A stretch of DNA of 7,445 bases from Candidatus Peregrinibacteria bacterium (GTDB lineage: Bacteria; Patescibacteriota; Gracilibacteria; UBA1369; PNNO01). The position numbers were made by a program, and so were the translations under genes. Below the pieces are notes generated by a model. It worked only from the letters and a program-made list of their open reading frames with translations. It ran no database searches and was not told the DNA's origin. This document shows, piece by piece, positions 1 to 5,973 of this stretch. The stretch spans positions 1 to 7,445 of the forward strand of contig WJKT01000086.1 of assembly GCA_014728955.1 (NCBI GenBank), in the 5' to 3' direction. Position 1 is the stretch's first letter; each line of letters opens with the position of its first letter.

Positions 1-114
1 GAACCTTCTTATGTAGTTGAGATTGCAAAACAAATCGCAAATACAAAAGGAAAGCAGTTTAGAGAAATAGCACGGATTACTACAAAGAATGCGGGAAAGT
101 TTTTTGGGATTTAG
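1..114 (+). CDS. tatD: TatD-family metal-dependent deoxyribonuclease, C-terminal end (partial, copy 1)
   Basis: Frame 1 is open from the left edge to a TAG at 112-114 and encodes 37 residues beginning EPSYVVEIAKQIAN and ending NAGKFFGI. The order (NEP-x-YV, alternating A/K/I helix, E-I-A, T-T-x-N-A, FFG at the very end) is that of the last helix pair of TatD-type hydrolases, which are TIM-barrel, two-metal nucleases. The catalytic part would lie left of the window, so completeness cannot be judged. The stop overlaps the stop of the opposing gene at 111. Relative to copy 2 at 757-870 the last 19 codons carry several basic substitutions (R, R, G-K for S, E, E-E), so this end departs more from the family pattern than copy 2 does. 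Family assignment is confident; whether the gene is intact is unknown. Confidence 0.75.
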   Translation, partial: EPSYVVEIAKQIANTKGKQFREIARITTKNAGKFFGI

Positions 115-560
115 TCAAATAAGTATTTCATTACTTCGTTTACTACATTCAAATGTGCATCATAAAAATCTCTGTTTGCTCCTTTTAGTTTTTTAGATTT
201 TTTTTTGTGATAGGCAATGAATCTTTCTTGGATTTTTTTGGCTGATTTTGCATCTTTTTTTTTGAATAATGTGTAAGTTTTTGACATAAATTTACAAAGG
301 TTTTGCCCAATTTCCATCATTATTTTAAATTTATACTTGCTAATTTTTGAATTGATCCTTGATTTAATCCTCGAAGGATAAAGTGCAATTCTAATTATTT
401 TTTGTTGTATAGTAGAAGGGTTTTTGCCGAAAAGTCCTTTTAAAGTTCTCTTTTCAAAATCTTTAATAGCTTGATTCATCCTAGCTTGTTCCGAAATTTG
501 TTTGTTTGTTTCTTTAGATTTTAGATAACGTTCTGGCATTTTTTGTTTTGTTGTGAACAT
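111..560 (-). CDS. Hypothetical small basic protein, function not recognised
   Basis: The frame is open leftward from an ATG at 597-599, but a promoter (-35 590-595, -10 567-572) lies inside that longer version. The ATG at 558-560 (MFTTKQK) is therefore the better start, giving 149 residues on a nearly leaderless mRNA. A further ATG at 537-539 (MPERY) is possible. None has an SD site. The protein is very rich in Lys and Arg, with clusters such as FKKKDAKSAKK and HKKKSKKLKG, and is predicted to be mostly helical and soluble. I see no signal peptide, membrane segment, cysteine motif or catalytic signature. A basic helical protein could bind nucleic acid, but that is a guess. It lies between two copies of a tatD 3' end and converges on copy 1, with overlapping stops, so it may be a passenger gene of an inserted segment. 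Its base composition is more AT-rich than that of radA. Confidence 0.65.
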   Translation of the reverse strand: MFTTKQKMPERYLKSKETNKQISEQARMNQAIKDFEKRTLKGLFGKNPSTIQQKIIRIALYPSRIKSRINSKISKYKFKIMMEIGQNLCKFMSKTYTLFKKKDAKSAKKIQERFIAYHKKKSKKLKGANRDFYDAHLNVVNEVMKYLFD

Positions 561-566
561 ATTAAA

Positions 567-595
567 ATTATACAATAAAAGCATTACCTGGTAAA
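567..595 (-). promoter_or_regulatory. Sigma70-type promoter for the basic hypothetical protein
   Basis: On the minus strand a TTTACC box (590-595, 4 of 6 matches to consensus) and a perfect TATAAT box (567-572) are separated by 17 bases. The -10 box ends six bases before the ATG at 558-560, so the transcript would start at or next to that codon. This argues for leaderless translation or for use of the next ATG at 537-539. Confidence 0.55.
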
Positions 596-618
596 GCATG
601 GTGGCTTAGAATTTTATA

Positions 619-645
619 CAGTACACAGAAATTTAGGACACTGTG
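619..645. mobile_element. Possible insertion-sequence terminal fragment (IS256-like end), low certainty
   Basis: The stretch containing TACACAGAAATTTAGGACAC resembles, from memory, the terminal inverted repeats of IS256/mutator-type elements, which pair a TACACA-type block with a GGACACT-type block. No transposase or matching second end is present. An imperfect partner of its outer part lies at 677-686 (GGACACTGTG at 636-645 against CACGATGTCC, 8 of 10 complementary), right where the tatD remnant begins. It could be a scar of a past insertion or chance similarity. Confidence 0.25.
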
Positions 646-681
646 GTATGATTAAATCGCAATAACTAAACAAAAACACGA

Positions 682-870
682 TGTCCTTTAGATGCGATGA
701 TGGTTGAAACGGATTGTCCTTATTTAGCGCCACAAAAATATCGTGGAGGAACAAACGAACCTTCTTATGTAGTTGAGATTGCAAAACAAATCGCAAATAC
801 AAAAGGAAAGCATTTTAGCGAAATAGCTGAAATTACCACAAAGAATGCTGAAGAATTCTTTGGGATTTAA
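682..870 (+). pseudogene. Headless tatD C-terminal remnant (copy 2)
   Basis: Frame 1 from about 682 to the TAA at 868-870 encodes a good TatD C-terminus: PLDAMMVETDCPYLAP, then RGGTNEPSYV, and at the end NAEEFFGI. ETDxPYLAP is the hallmark motif carrying the late metal-site Asp of TatD nucleases, and RG-x-x-NEP-x-YV follows at the usual distance. Just upstream, at 667-669, the frame meets a stop and no TatD homology is visible, so the N-terminal 200 or so residues are missing. The longest ATG-started product would be 57 residues (697-870), without the barrel, and no SD site precedes it. The last bases overlap the stop of radA, so this copy probably marks the original tatD/radA convergent junction. 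Bases 757-812 are identical to 1-56. A functional short peptide is unlikely. Confidence 0.75.
757..870 (+). repeat. Direct repeat of bases 1-114 (tatD 3' end)
   Basis: Bases 757-812 are identical to 1-56. From 813 onward the match to 57-114 drops to 46 of 58 by my count. The window cuts the left copy, so the identical tract may extend further left. The sharp change from identity to divergence suggests recombination or gene conversion within the tract. Confidence 0.9.
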
Positions 871-2174
871 AGCGTTTTAACCGCAGAGAAAATATCTTTA
901 ACCTGCTTTGGAGTTATTACATTTTTAAAGCCGAGTTTTTTTGCTTCTTTCACGCGTTTGTCGAGTTGAGGTACTGAGCGTATTTCTCCGGAAAGACCAA
1001 CTTCACCGATGTAGCAGGTATCTGTTGGTATGGTTTTTTGTGAAAAGCTGCTGGCAATTGCCATTAATACTCCAAGATCGCATGATGGGTCGCTGATTTT
1101 CATGCCCCCGACTACATTTACAAATACATCCTGATTTGAAAGATTCATTTTTGCGTACTTTTGTAATACAGAGATTAAAAGCTGCATTCTATTCACGTCG
1201 TATCCGGTTGCGGTGCGTTTTGGATAGCCAAATGGCGTAACATTTGCAAGAGCCTGGACTTCAACCAAAATAGGCCTGGTCCCTTCCAGTGTAACGGTTA
1301 TGGCGGAGCCGATAGCGTGTTTCTTTCTTCCTTCCAGAAAGTGCGCGGATGGGTTTTTTACTTCTTTTAATCCTTGTGAGTGCATTTCGAAAATGCCCAC
1401 TTCATTGGTGCTTCCGAATCTGTTTTTTTGACTTCTCAGTATCCTGAATTGGTGAAATCTGTCTCCCTCCAAATATAAAACGGTATCAACAAGGTGTTCC
1501 AATACACGTGGTCCTGCAAGATTTCCATCTTTGGTAACGTGTCCGATTAAGACAACGGGTGTGTTGGTAGTTTTGGCAAATTCCATAAATAGTTCTGTGG
1601 CATGGCGAACTTGCGTAATACTGCCTGCCGTACTTTGTATGTCGTGTGAAAAGAGTACTTGCACCGAATCAATAATAATAAAGTGAGGTTTTTCCTTCTT
1701 AATGCTTTCCAAAATGGTTTCGGTATTGGTTTCGGCCAGAAAGAATAGGTCGTCGGTATTAATTCCTAAACGATCTGCACGCCCTGCAATTTGATTCTGC
1801 GATTCTTCCCCCGAAACGTACAATACCTTCTTTCCGCGACTTGCTACCTGGTCGCACAATTGAATGGTGAGTGTGGATTTACCAATGCCGGGTTCTCCCG
1901 TAAGCAGCGTAATGCTTCCTTCAAGAATACCGCCGCCGAGCACCCTGTTTGCTTCGTCCATTTTTAGAGGAATTCGCTGCGCGGAAGTGTTTGACTTTTT
2001 GACGGTAAGCTTTTCAACCTGTTTTGCATCAACCCGTGCACGGCTTTTTATTTTACTTTTTTCTTGCACGTGTTCGCTGAATGAATTCCATGCTTCGCAC
2101 GTAGTGCATTTGCCTACCCATTTTGGGGATTGATAGCCACATTCGCTGCAGGTATATATGGTTTTTGTCTTCAT
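867..2174 (-). CDS. radA: DNA repair protein RadA (Sms), RecA-like branch-migration ATPase
   Basis: At 435 residues this is close to the usual RadA length of about 450. A four-cysteine zinc finger opens the protein (C9-x2-C12 and C23-x2-C26, with the typical YQSPKWVGKC between). The RecA-like core has Walker A GEPGIGKST at 93-101 and a Walker B strand FIIIDS at 165-170. The RadA-specific KNRFG motif is at 250-254. The C-terminal Lon-protease-like domain (about 280-435) contains NVVGGMKISDPSCDLGVLMA and LSGEIR. RadA is a DnaB-like helicase that extends heteroduplex DNA during recombinational repair and transformation; that is family knowledge. The ATG overlaps the stop of the upstream glycosyltransferase gene as ATGA (2171-2174) and has no clear SD, so translation is probably coupled. 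The 3' end overlaps the stop of the tatD remnant. All key motifs look intact. Confidence 0.97.
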   Translation of the reverse strand: MKTKTIYTCSECGYQSPKWVGKCTTCEAWNSFSEHVQEKSKIKSRARVDAKQVEKLTVKKSNTSAQRIPLKMDEANRVLGGGILEGSITLLTGEPGIGKSTLTIQLCDQVASRGKKVLYVSGEESQNQIAGRADRLGINTDDLFFLAETNTETILESIKKEKPHFIIIDSVQVLFSHDIQSTAGSITQVRHATELFMEFAKTTNTPVVLIGHVTKDGNLAGPRVLEHLVDTVLYLEGDRFHQFRILRSQKNRFGSTNEVGIFEMHSQGLKEVKNPSAHFLEGRKKHAIGSAITVTLEGTRPILVEVQALANVTPFGYPKRTATGYDVNRMQLLISVLQKYAKMNLSNQDVFVNVVGGMKISDPSCDLGVLMAIASSFSQKTIPTDTCYIGEVGLSGEIRSVPQLDKRVKEAKKLGFKNVITPKQVKDIFSAVKTL

Positions 2175-3337
2175 GCGTGTTTCTTATTTAGTACTTCATC
2201 ATAAAGGTTTGCGGTTTTTTTTGCCATTATTTTTGCGTCAAAAGTATCTTTAATTTTTTTATAGGCGTTCTCACTATATTGATCGCGTTTAAGAGTATCA
2301 TTAACTATTGTTAAAATTGATTCAGCCAGTTTTCGTGGATTTTCCGGCGGGATAAGCAGCCCGGTTTTTTCATGATCAATAATCTCGGGAATACCGCCCA
2401 CATTGCTTGCAACAACCGGAACCCGTGCAATGCCGGCCTCCAGCAACACAAGCCCAAAAGCCTCTTTCTTACTCGGGAGTACAAATAGATCCGAAGCAGC
2501 CATAATATGTGGGATGTCTTTTTGAAATCCCAGAAAGCGAACGTGATCCATAACGCCCTCGCGCATAGCCATTTTTTCAAGATCATTTCGCAGGGGACCG
2601 CTTCCTGCAATAGCAAGAATAGTTCGGGGATGTTCTTCTATAACTTCAGGAAGTGCTTTTATCAGATATTGCAGACCTTTTCGTTCATGCAGTTCGGCAA
2701 CACTGAGGATAACGGTATCGTTTTCTTTAGCATTAAATATCTTTTCCCGGTATTCGTTTCGTTTTTTGTCGGAAAAACTCAGAAGCTGTGATTCGAACCA
2801 GGTAACGTCAATACCGTTATGAATTGTGGTCAGCTTATCGAGCATAGCGGGGAAGAGATGCTCCATCATTTTTTTATTCGCCTCAGATACCGTTATGATT
2901 GAATCCACATGGCGTATAAGTTTTTGTTTAATCGAACTTTTTAGCCCTTTTAGTTCAAAGGGGTCGTGTTCGGTGATAACTGTGGGCATGTTATATTTTT
3001 TCGCCGCCAGAAACGCATACCTGCACGAAGCGGGATTCCACACGTGAATATGCATGAGATCAATCTTCCGGCTCTTTACCAGATCTTTTAACTGAAAATA
3101 ATGACGCGGATCGTGCTTATGAAGAACGCTTAACTTAATTACCTCGATTCCTTCAGATTCGAACTTAGTCGCCCAATCTTTGAGCTTTTCAAAATCGGAA
3201 CACACAAGAATTACATTATACTTTTCCTTATCCAGAAACTTGGCTAACAGGTACATCTGATTCTCCGCACCGCCGTAAAAATGAGTGTCGGTGTAGAAAA
3301 GGGTTGTTTTTTTCACGTTGATATTCATACGGGCCAT
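2171..3337 (-). CDS. Glycosyltransferase family 4 protein (GT-B fold)
   Basis: The 388 residues have the two-domain GT-B layout. The N-terminal acceptor domain begins with the glycine-rich FYGGAENQMYLLAKFL (20-35) and has the TEHDPFE segment at 122-128. The C-terminal nucleotide-sugar domain has VAELHERKGLQYLIKAL (213-229), AGSGPL (244-249) and the diagnostic E-x7-E motif E292-AFGLVLL-E300, followed by VVASNVGGIPEII. These are retaining transferases that move a sugar from an activated donor to a lipid, polysaccharide or protein acceptor at the inner face of the membrane. Donor and acceptor cannot be read from sequence. The start is the ATG at 3335-3337; an in-frame ATG three codons later is an alternative, and neither has an SD. 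It is the first gene of an operon with radA. I see no functional link between the two, so this may be simple genome compaction. Confidence 0.92.
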   Translation of the reverse strand: MARMNINVKKTTLFYTDTHFYGGAENQMYLLAKFLDKEKYNVILVCSDFEKLKDWATKFESEGIEVIKLSVLHKHDPRHYFQLKDLVKSRKIDLMHIHVWNPASCRYAFLAAKKYNMPTVITEHDPFELKGLKSSIKQKLIRHVDSIITVSEANKKMMEHLFPAMLDKLTTIHNGIDVTWFESQLLSFSDKKRNEYREKIFNAKENDTVILSVAELHERKGLQYLIKALPEVIEEHPRTILAIAGSGPLRNDLEKMAMREGVMDHVRFLGFQKDIPHIMAASDLFVLPSKKEAFGLVLLEAGIARVPVVASNVGGIPEIIDHEKTGLLIPPENPRKLAESILTIVNDTLKRDQYSENAYKKIKDTFDAKIMAKKTANLYDEVLNKKHA

Positions 3338-3353
3338 AGCTTAGATCGCTCGT

Positions 3354-3359
3354 ATTGTA
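3354..3359 (-). promoter_or_regulatory. Probable -10 box for the glycosyltransferase-radA operon
   Basis: TACAAT (5 of 6 matches) on the minus strand ends 16 bases before the ATG at 3337, predicting a leader of about ten bases. The matching -35 region is poor (TTTCAA at 17-base spacing). A short leader agrees with the missing SD site. Confidence 0.35.
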
Positions 3360-3376
3360 CTTGAAAATTTCTCAGC

Positions 3377-3405
3377 TTGAAAGAGGGGAGCTATCGTGAT
3401 ACATT
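3377..3405 (+). promoter_or_regulatory. Extended -10 promoter of the tRNA-Lys gene
   Basis: A -35 box TTGAAA (3377-3382), a 17-base spacer and a -10 box TACATT (3400-3405) preceded by the extended-promoter dinucleotide (TGATACATT from 3397). Initiation is expected near 3412, about 20 bases before the mature tRNA. It overlaps the 5' region of the opposing glycosyltransferase operon, so the two start regions are interleaved. Confidence 0.5.
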
Positions 3406-3431
3406 TTTGCGTGCGAAAAGACACGTTCCAT

Positions 3432-3507
3432 GGGTGTATAGCTCAGTTGGTAGAGCACTTGCCTCTTAAGCAAATGGTCCTGGGTTCGAGTCCCAGTGCA
3501 CCCACCA
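3432..3507 (+). tRNA. tRNA-Lys, anticodon CTT
   Basis: A complete cloverleaf of 76 bases including a genome-encoded CCA (3505-3507). The acceptor stem GGGTGTA pairs with TGCACCC (one G-T wobble), the D stem is GCTC/GAGC and the T stem CTGGG/CCCAG with loop TTCGAGT. The anticodon loop CTCTTAA gives CTT in positions 34-36, reading AAG lysine codons. The outermost anticodon-stem pair (C27 against A43) is a mismatch, which is tolerated in many tRNAs. The discriminator base is A, as expected for tRNA-Lys. It is the only gene on this strand between 871 and 5973 and is flanked by leftward genes, so it is probably monocistronic. No GC-rich terminator is visible after it; only an AT palindrome (AATAATTATT) and a T run at 3536-3540 follow. 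Confidence 0.97.
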
Positions 3508-3538
3508 GAGAATAATTATTATGTATTCAAAATAGTTT

Positions 3539-4999
3539 TTAATAGAGTCTTAATACTTTTCTCCATATCTCCACCATCGCCAAAGTATCCAACTTACAAT
3601 ACTCCAGTAAATTCCGCGCAATACGTTCCTTGTCAGCCGACTCATTATAGACATGCTTAAACCAATACAGTGAAGCTATTTTTCCTTCCTGAACATCTTC
3701 CAGATCGTTATACGAAAGCTCCGGAACAACCACCGGTAAAACCTTTTTAATGGAAGCACTTCCTTTAAACTTTGGACTTATATAATACTGATTACTGAAA
3801 ATCTCCATTAAATCAAAAACTCTCTTGTTTACCGATTCCAAAAACTCCGCATACTCAGGACACAGCTTTGCCATCTCTTCATTCCTTCCCATTTCAAACG
3901 CTTTATACCACACAATAACGCTTCCGGTATTTCTTATATGATTTTTCATGCTTGCCAATAAGCCCGGAAGGGGATTGTCTTTAGAAGTATGAAGGTATTC
4001 GAAGTGCTCCGGTTCTTCACCTTTGCTCCTTATAACGTGCAGTGAATACTGAAACGGCATTTGCTGATACGGTTTTAATCCGTCAAAAAGGGGAATAGCT
4101 GATGCATAAGTTTCATAATCCAAAAAGTATAAAGGATACGAAATGGTGTTTATCGCATTTTCAATTGATTGCGTATCAATAAAATCTTTGCCTGTCTTTA
4201 CTGCCACAACTTGATTCTCTTGCTTCTGGTTCATTTCAAAATCATCGGGGATATCCGCAATTTTCTCAATTCCCAACGCCTGCAGCTGTGTTATTTGCTT
4301 TTCGCTGATACGTTGTAAATTAAAAATATTGTATTCCGGTAGGTCCTTCCAGCAATACGCTTTAAACGGGCACTCATATGGATTATCGCATTGTTTTCCA
4401 ATGCGTTTTTTAACTTCTTCTTTAAATTTTATTATTTCCAGCGTCTTTGGGATATTTGCCTCAACAGAACTCCTTTCATTATTCACTGCCTCGGTCAGGT
4501 CCTCTGTTTTTAGCAGTTCTTTCGGATCAATTTCACCCTGTCGAACGTACTCTTTATTTATGTGTACGAGGTACGTTTTACCGATTGGAATTCCGTCACG
4601 CTCAAGTGCGATTTTTTGAAAAGCCAAATCGGGAATATGCTCTTCTTTAACACTTGTTGATGATTTGACTTCGTAAAGATCCCATTTTTTGGTTTGATTG
4701 TTAAAGTGAAGAATATCGGCCTTTGCATATAGGTTGTTTGTCATGGCGTTAGCCTGATAGATGGTTTTGTGGCCTTCGCGGATGTATGCCTGCGTTTCGG
4801 CGCGACCTTTCTTGTACCAGCCCTTCACTTCTACGCCGCCCGGAAACAGATTATGCGCGTATGCTTCCACTTTATATCCTTGGTCAAAAAGAGCCTGCTG
4901 CGTTTCGGTTACAGGAGGAGCGAGTTCTTTGCGATTTTTATTTAACCAAAGATATTTAGGACACTGAAGATAGCGATTATAATCGGTTTTAGTGAGCAT
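3539..4999 (-). CDS. DUF2779-type protein: Cas4/RecB-like PD-(D/E)XK nuclease fused to a DEDDy exonuclease-like domain
   Basis: The 486 residues contain two nuclease-like modules. The N-terminal part (about 1-220) resembles Cas4/RecB nucleases: LTKTDYNRYLQCPKYLW at the start, the catalytic set D95 (AKADILHF) and E110-V-K112, and four cysteines placed as in Fe-S Cas4 proteins (C13, then C204, C210, C216 with x5 spacing). The C-terminal part (about 285-486) resembles RNase H-like 3'-5' exonucleases: FLDYETY with D294/E296, a middle Asp in VFDLMEIF, and a final Y467-CKL-D471, fitting the DEDDy class. A linker at about 225-255 looks like a helix-hairpin-helix (LQALGIEKIADIP). Family proteins are only predicted nucleases and the cellular role is unknown; repair or defence are possible. 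No cas genes or CRISPR array are nearby, so it should not be called cas4. A weak AAAGG lies just before the ATG. Confidence 0.85.
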   Translation of the reverse strand: MLTKTDYNRYLQCPKYLWLNKNRKELAPPVTETQQALFDQGYKVEAYAHNLFPGGVEVKGWYKKGRAETQAYIREGHKTIYQANAMTNNLYAKADILHFNNQTKKWDLYEVKSSTSVKEEHIPDLAFQKIALERDGIPIGKTYLVHINKEYVRQGEIDPKELLKTEDLTEAVNNERSSVEANIPKTLEIIKFKEEVKKRIGKQCDNPYECPFKAYCWKDLPEYNIFNLQRISEKQITQLQALGIEKIADIPDDFEMNQKQENQVVAVKTGKDFIDTQSIENAINTISYPLYFLDYETYASAIPLFDGLKPYQQMPFQYSLHVIRSKGEEPEHFEYLHTSKDNPLPGLLASMKNHIRNTGSVIVWYKAFEMGRNEEMAKLCPEYAEFLESVNKRVFDLMEIFSNQYYISPKFKGSASIKKVLPVVVPELSYNDLEDVQEGKIASLYWFKHVYNESADKERIARNLLEYCKLDTLAMVEIWRKVLRLY

Positions 5000-5022
5000 A
5001 GGCCTTTATTAAAACAGTATTG

Positions 5023-5031
5023 AGTATAGCA
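5023..5031 (-). promoter_or_regulatory. Extended -10 promoter of the DUF2779 nuclease gene
   Basis: The minus strand reads TGCTATACT, an extended -10 element whose hexamer (TATACT) matches consensus at 5 of 6 positions. No convincing -35 box lies at the right distance, which extended -10 promoters can do without. Initiation near 5016 would leave a leader of about 17 bases before the ATG at 4999. Confidence 0.45.
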
Positions 5032-5095
5032 TAATATTTGACATTATTCTTATGTTTGTAACTGAATAAATCTTTGAATTTTTGATACGATAAAT

Positions 5096-5119
5096 AAAAA
5101 AGATGCCCATGCGGACATC
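5096..5119 (-). terminator. Intrinsic terminator, leftward
   Basis: On the minus strand GATGTCC pairs with the bases of GGGCATC across the four-base loop GCAT (one T-G wobble; hairpin 5102-5119). Six T residues (5096-5101) and then an AT-rich stretch follow immediately. No T run lies on the other side, so it acts leftward. It lies between the cysteine-rich protein gene, whose transcript it would end, and the promoter of the DUF2779 gene, which it would insulate. Confidence 0.75.
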
Positions 5120-5341
5120 TCCCTTGGTTTTGGATAAAAATGACAAGTATTCGCTCAGGCGAATCTTTCATTCTATCACAGCTTCCTAATCATGCTATTG
5201 TGACGATTGCAAAGAATGTCGCAATAGACCGAGATAAGGATTAATCCTTGATGACGTTTTAAACAATGCTCTTTGTTTTGTCTCGTGTAAGAAAGCTATT
5301 CTAGCTAAAGGGAAGCTAGGGTCGGGAGATGACAACGTCTG
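5120..5341. other. Non-coding stretch rich in inverted repeats
   Basis: No supportable gene lies between the terminator and the stop of the cysteine-rich protein gene. Four symmetric elements are visible. There is a perfect 6-bp hairpin with loop TCAG (5149-5164). A 10-bp hairpin with one G-T wobble and a 13-base loop spans CTATTGTGAC 5195-5204 and GTCGCAATAG 5218-5227. A perfect 14-base palindrome AAGGATTAATCCTT sits at 5236-5249. Overlapping AGCTA/TAGCT repeats lie at 5294-5318. Read leftward, this is the long 3' untranslated part of the cysteine-rich gene ending at the terminator. It could also hold an unrecognised small RNA. I could not match it to any known RNA family. Confidence 0.4.
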
Positions 5342-5800
5342 CTAGTGACACAGAGTGTATCTACCGGAAATATACGGTTTTGCTGAGGAGGTATGTTCAA
5401 TCTCCAGCAATTGGTATGTTGTCCCAAGTACATAGCAACTTACATTAAGCACGGATGTAGGGTAGGGACTGTTTACGTAGCATTCAATGTTTTCATAACC
5501 GGGTTCTGTCCCTAGACTGGTACTCCACAGGTATGCGCTGACAATTTTGGAGCCGTATGGAGCTTTAATGGTAAGATTAACCCATTCAAGACAGGAATTG
5601 CTACTGCAGTTGGGATAAATCCTCCATGTGGTCAAGTAATTACCGCTGGACTTATTGAATTTGGTCCCGGTTTTCTGGCAAGTAGGGCTAACATCTTTGC
5701 AATTACCTTCCGGTAGCTGTGAGCAATTTGCCAAGAAAACGACAGCAATTAAAGAAAAGAAAACAATAAAAACATTCAGTGGACGTGCAAAATAAGTCAT
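5342..5800 (-). CDS. Small exported cysteine-rich protein, possible lipoprotein
   Basis: From the ATG at 5798-5800 the product is 152 residues with a clear export signal: MTYFARP, a hydrophobic stretch NVFIVFFSLIAVVFLA, then NCSQ. Cys26 would be the lipidated residue, but the box is L-A-N-C with Asn at -1, where Gly, Ala or Ser is usual, so lipid attachment is uncertain. Seven further cysteines (34, 41, 65, 70, 107, 122, 151) lie in the Thr/Ser/Tyr-rich, probably beta-strand-rich mature part and suggest disulfides outside the cytoplasm. No family was recognised. The frame stays open to an ATG at 5887, but that adds 29 residues before the signal and has no SD. The chosen ATG has a weak AGTGAG upstream. 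A hairpin lies just upstream (5818-5834). The ATP-grasp gene upstream is 173 bases away, so shared transcription is possible but not shown. Confidence 0.7.
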   Translation of the reverse strand: MTYFARPLNVFIVFFSLIAVVFLANCSQLPEGNCKDVSPTCQKTGTKFNKSSGNYLTTWRIYPNCSSNSCLEWVNLTIKAPYGSKIVSAYLWSTSLGTEPGYENIECYVNSPYPTSVLNVSCYVLGTTYQLLEIEHTSSAKPYISGRYTLCH

Positions 5801-5817
5801 AAAAAACTCACTTTTCT

Positions 5818-5834
5818 CTATCAAATGATGATAG
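5818..5834 (-). promoter_or_regulatory. Perfect inverted repeat before the cysteine-rich protein gene
   Basis: CTATCA and TGATAG flank a five-base centre, 17 bases before the ATG at 5800. It may be an operator or a leader hairpin. A TATCAT hexamer overlapping the left arm on the minus strand is a weak -10 candidate without a good -35 box. A second repeat, ATTCAG/CTGAAT at 5889-5894 and 5915-5920, lies further upstream. Function is unknown. Confidence 0.3.
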
Positions 5835-5973
5835 TGTTGTATGTTCAAAAAAAACAAAAAACAGAAAAAACGTCTTTCAAAGAGCATGATTCAGACAAAA
5901 AACGAAAATTTGGGCTGAATGTGTTTAAACTTTAGCACCTTTTTCGGGTTTTGACAAGTTGCTTGGAATAGTG

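Noticed and set aside
614..802. Leftward 62-codon frame opposite the tatD remnant
   Set aside because: It lies opposite recognisable TatD coding sequence and has no start signals.
1864..2133. Rightward frame opposite the radA N-terminus
   Set aside because: It is a shadow of radA on the other strand; radA has full motif support.
3539..4999. Calling the nuclease cas4 or looking for a CRISPR system
   Set aside because: There is no repeat-spacer array or other cas gene in the window, and the C-terminal DEDDy-like domain marks a different family.
4989..5171. Leftward 60-codon frame before the DUF2779 gene
   Set aside because: It runs through the terminator hairpin and the promoter, has no SD, and its sequence shows only features of those signals.
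5801..5887. 29-residue N-terminal extension of the cysteine-rich protein (ATG at 5887)
   Set aside because: It would bury the export signal, has no SD and is Phe/Lys-rich because of homopolymeric A/T runs.
5889..5920. ATTCAG/CTGAAT repeat as terminator of the ATP-grasp gene
   Set aside because: The stem is only 6 bp with a 20-base loop and has no T run after it on the minus strand; reported only as a possible operator.
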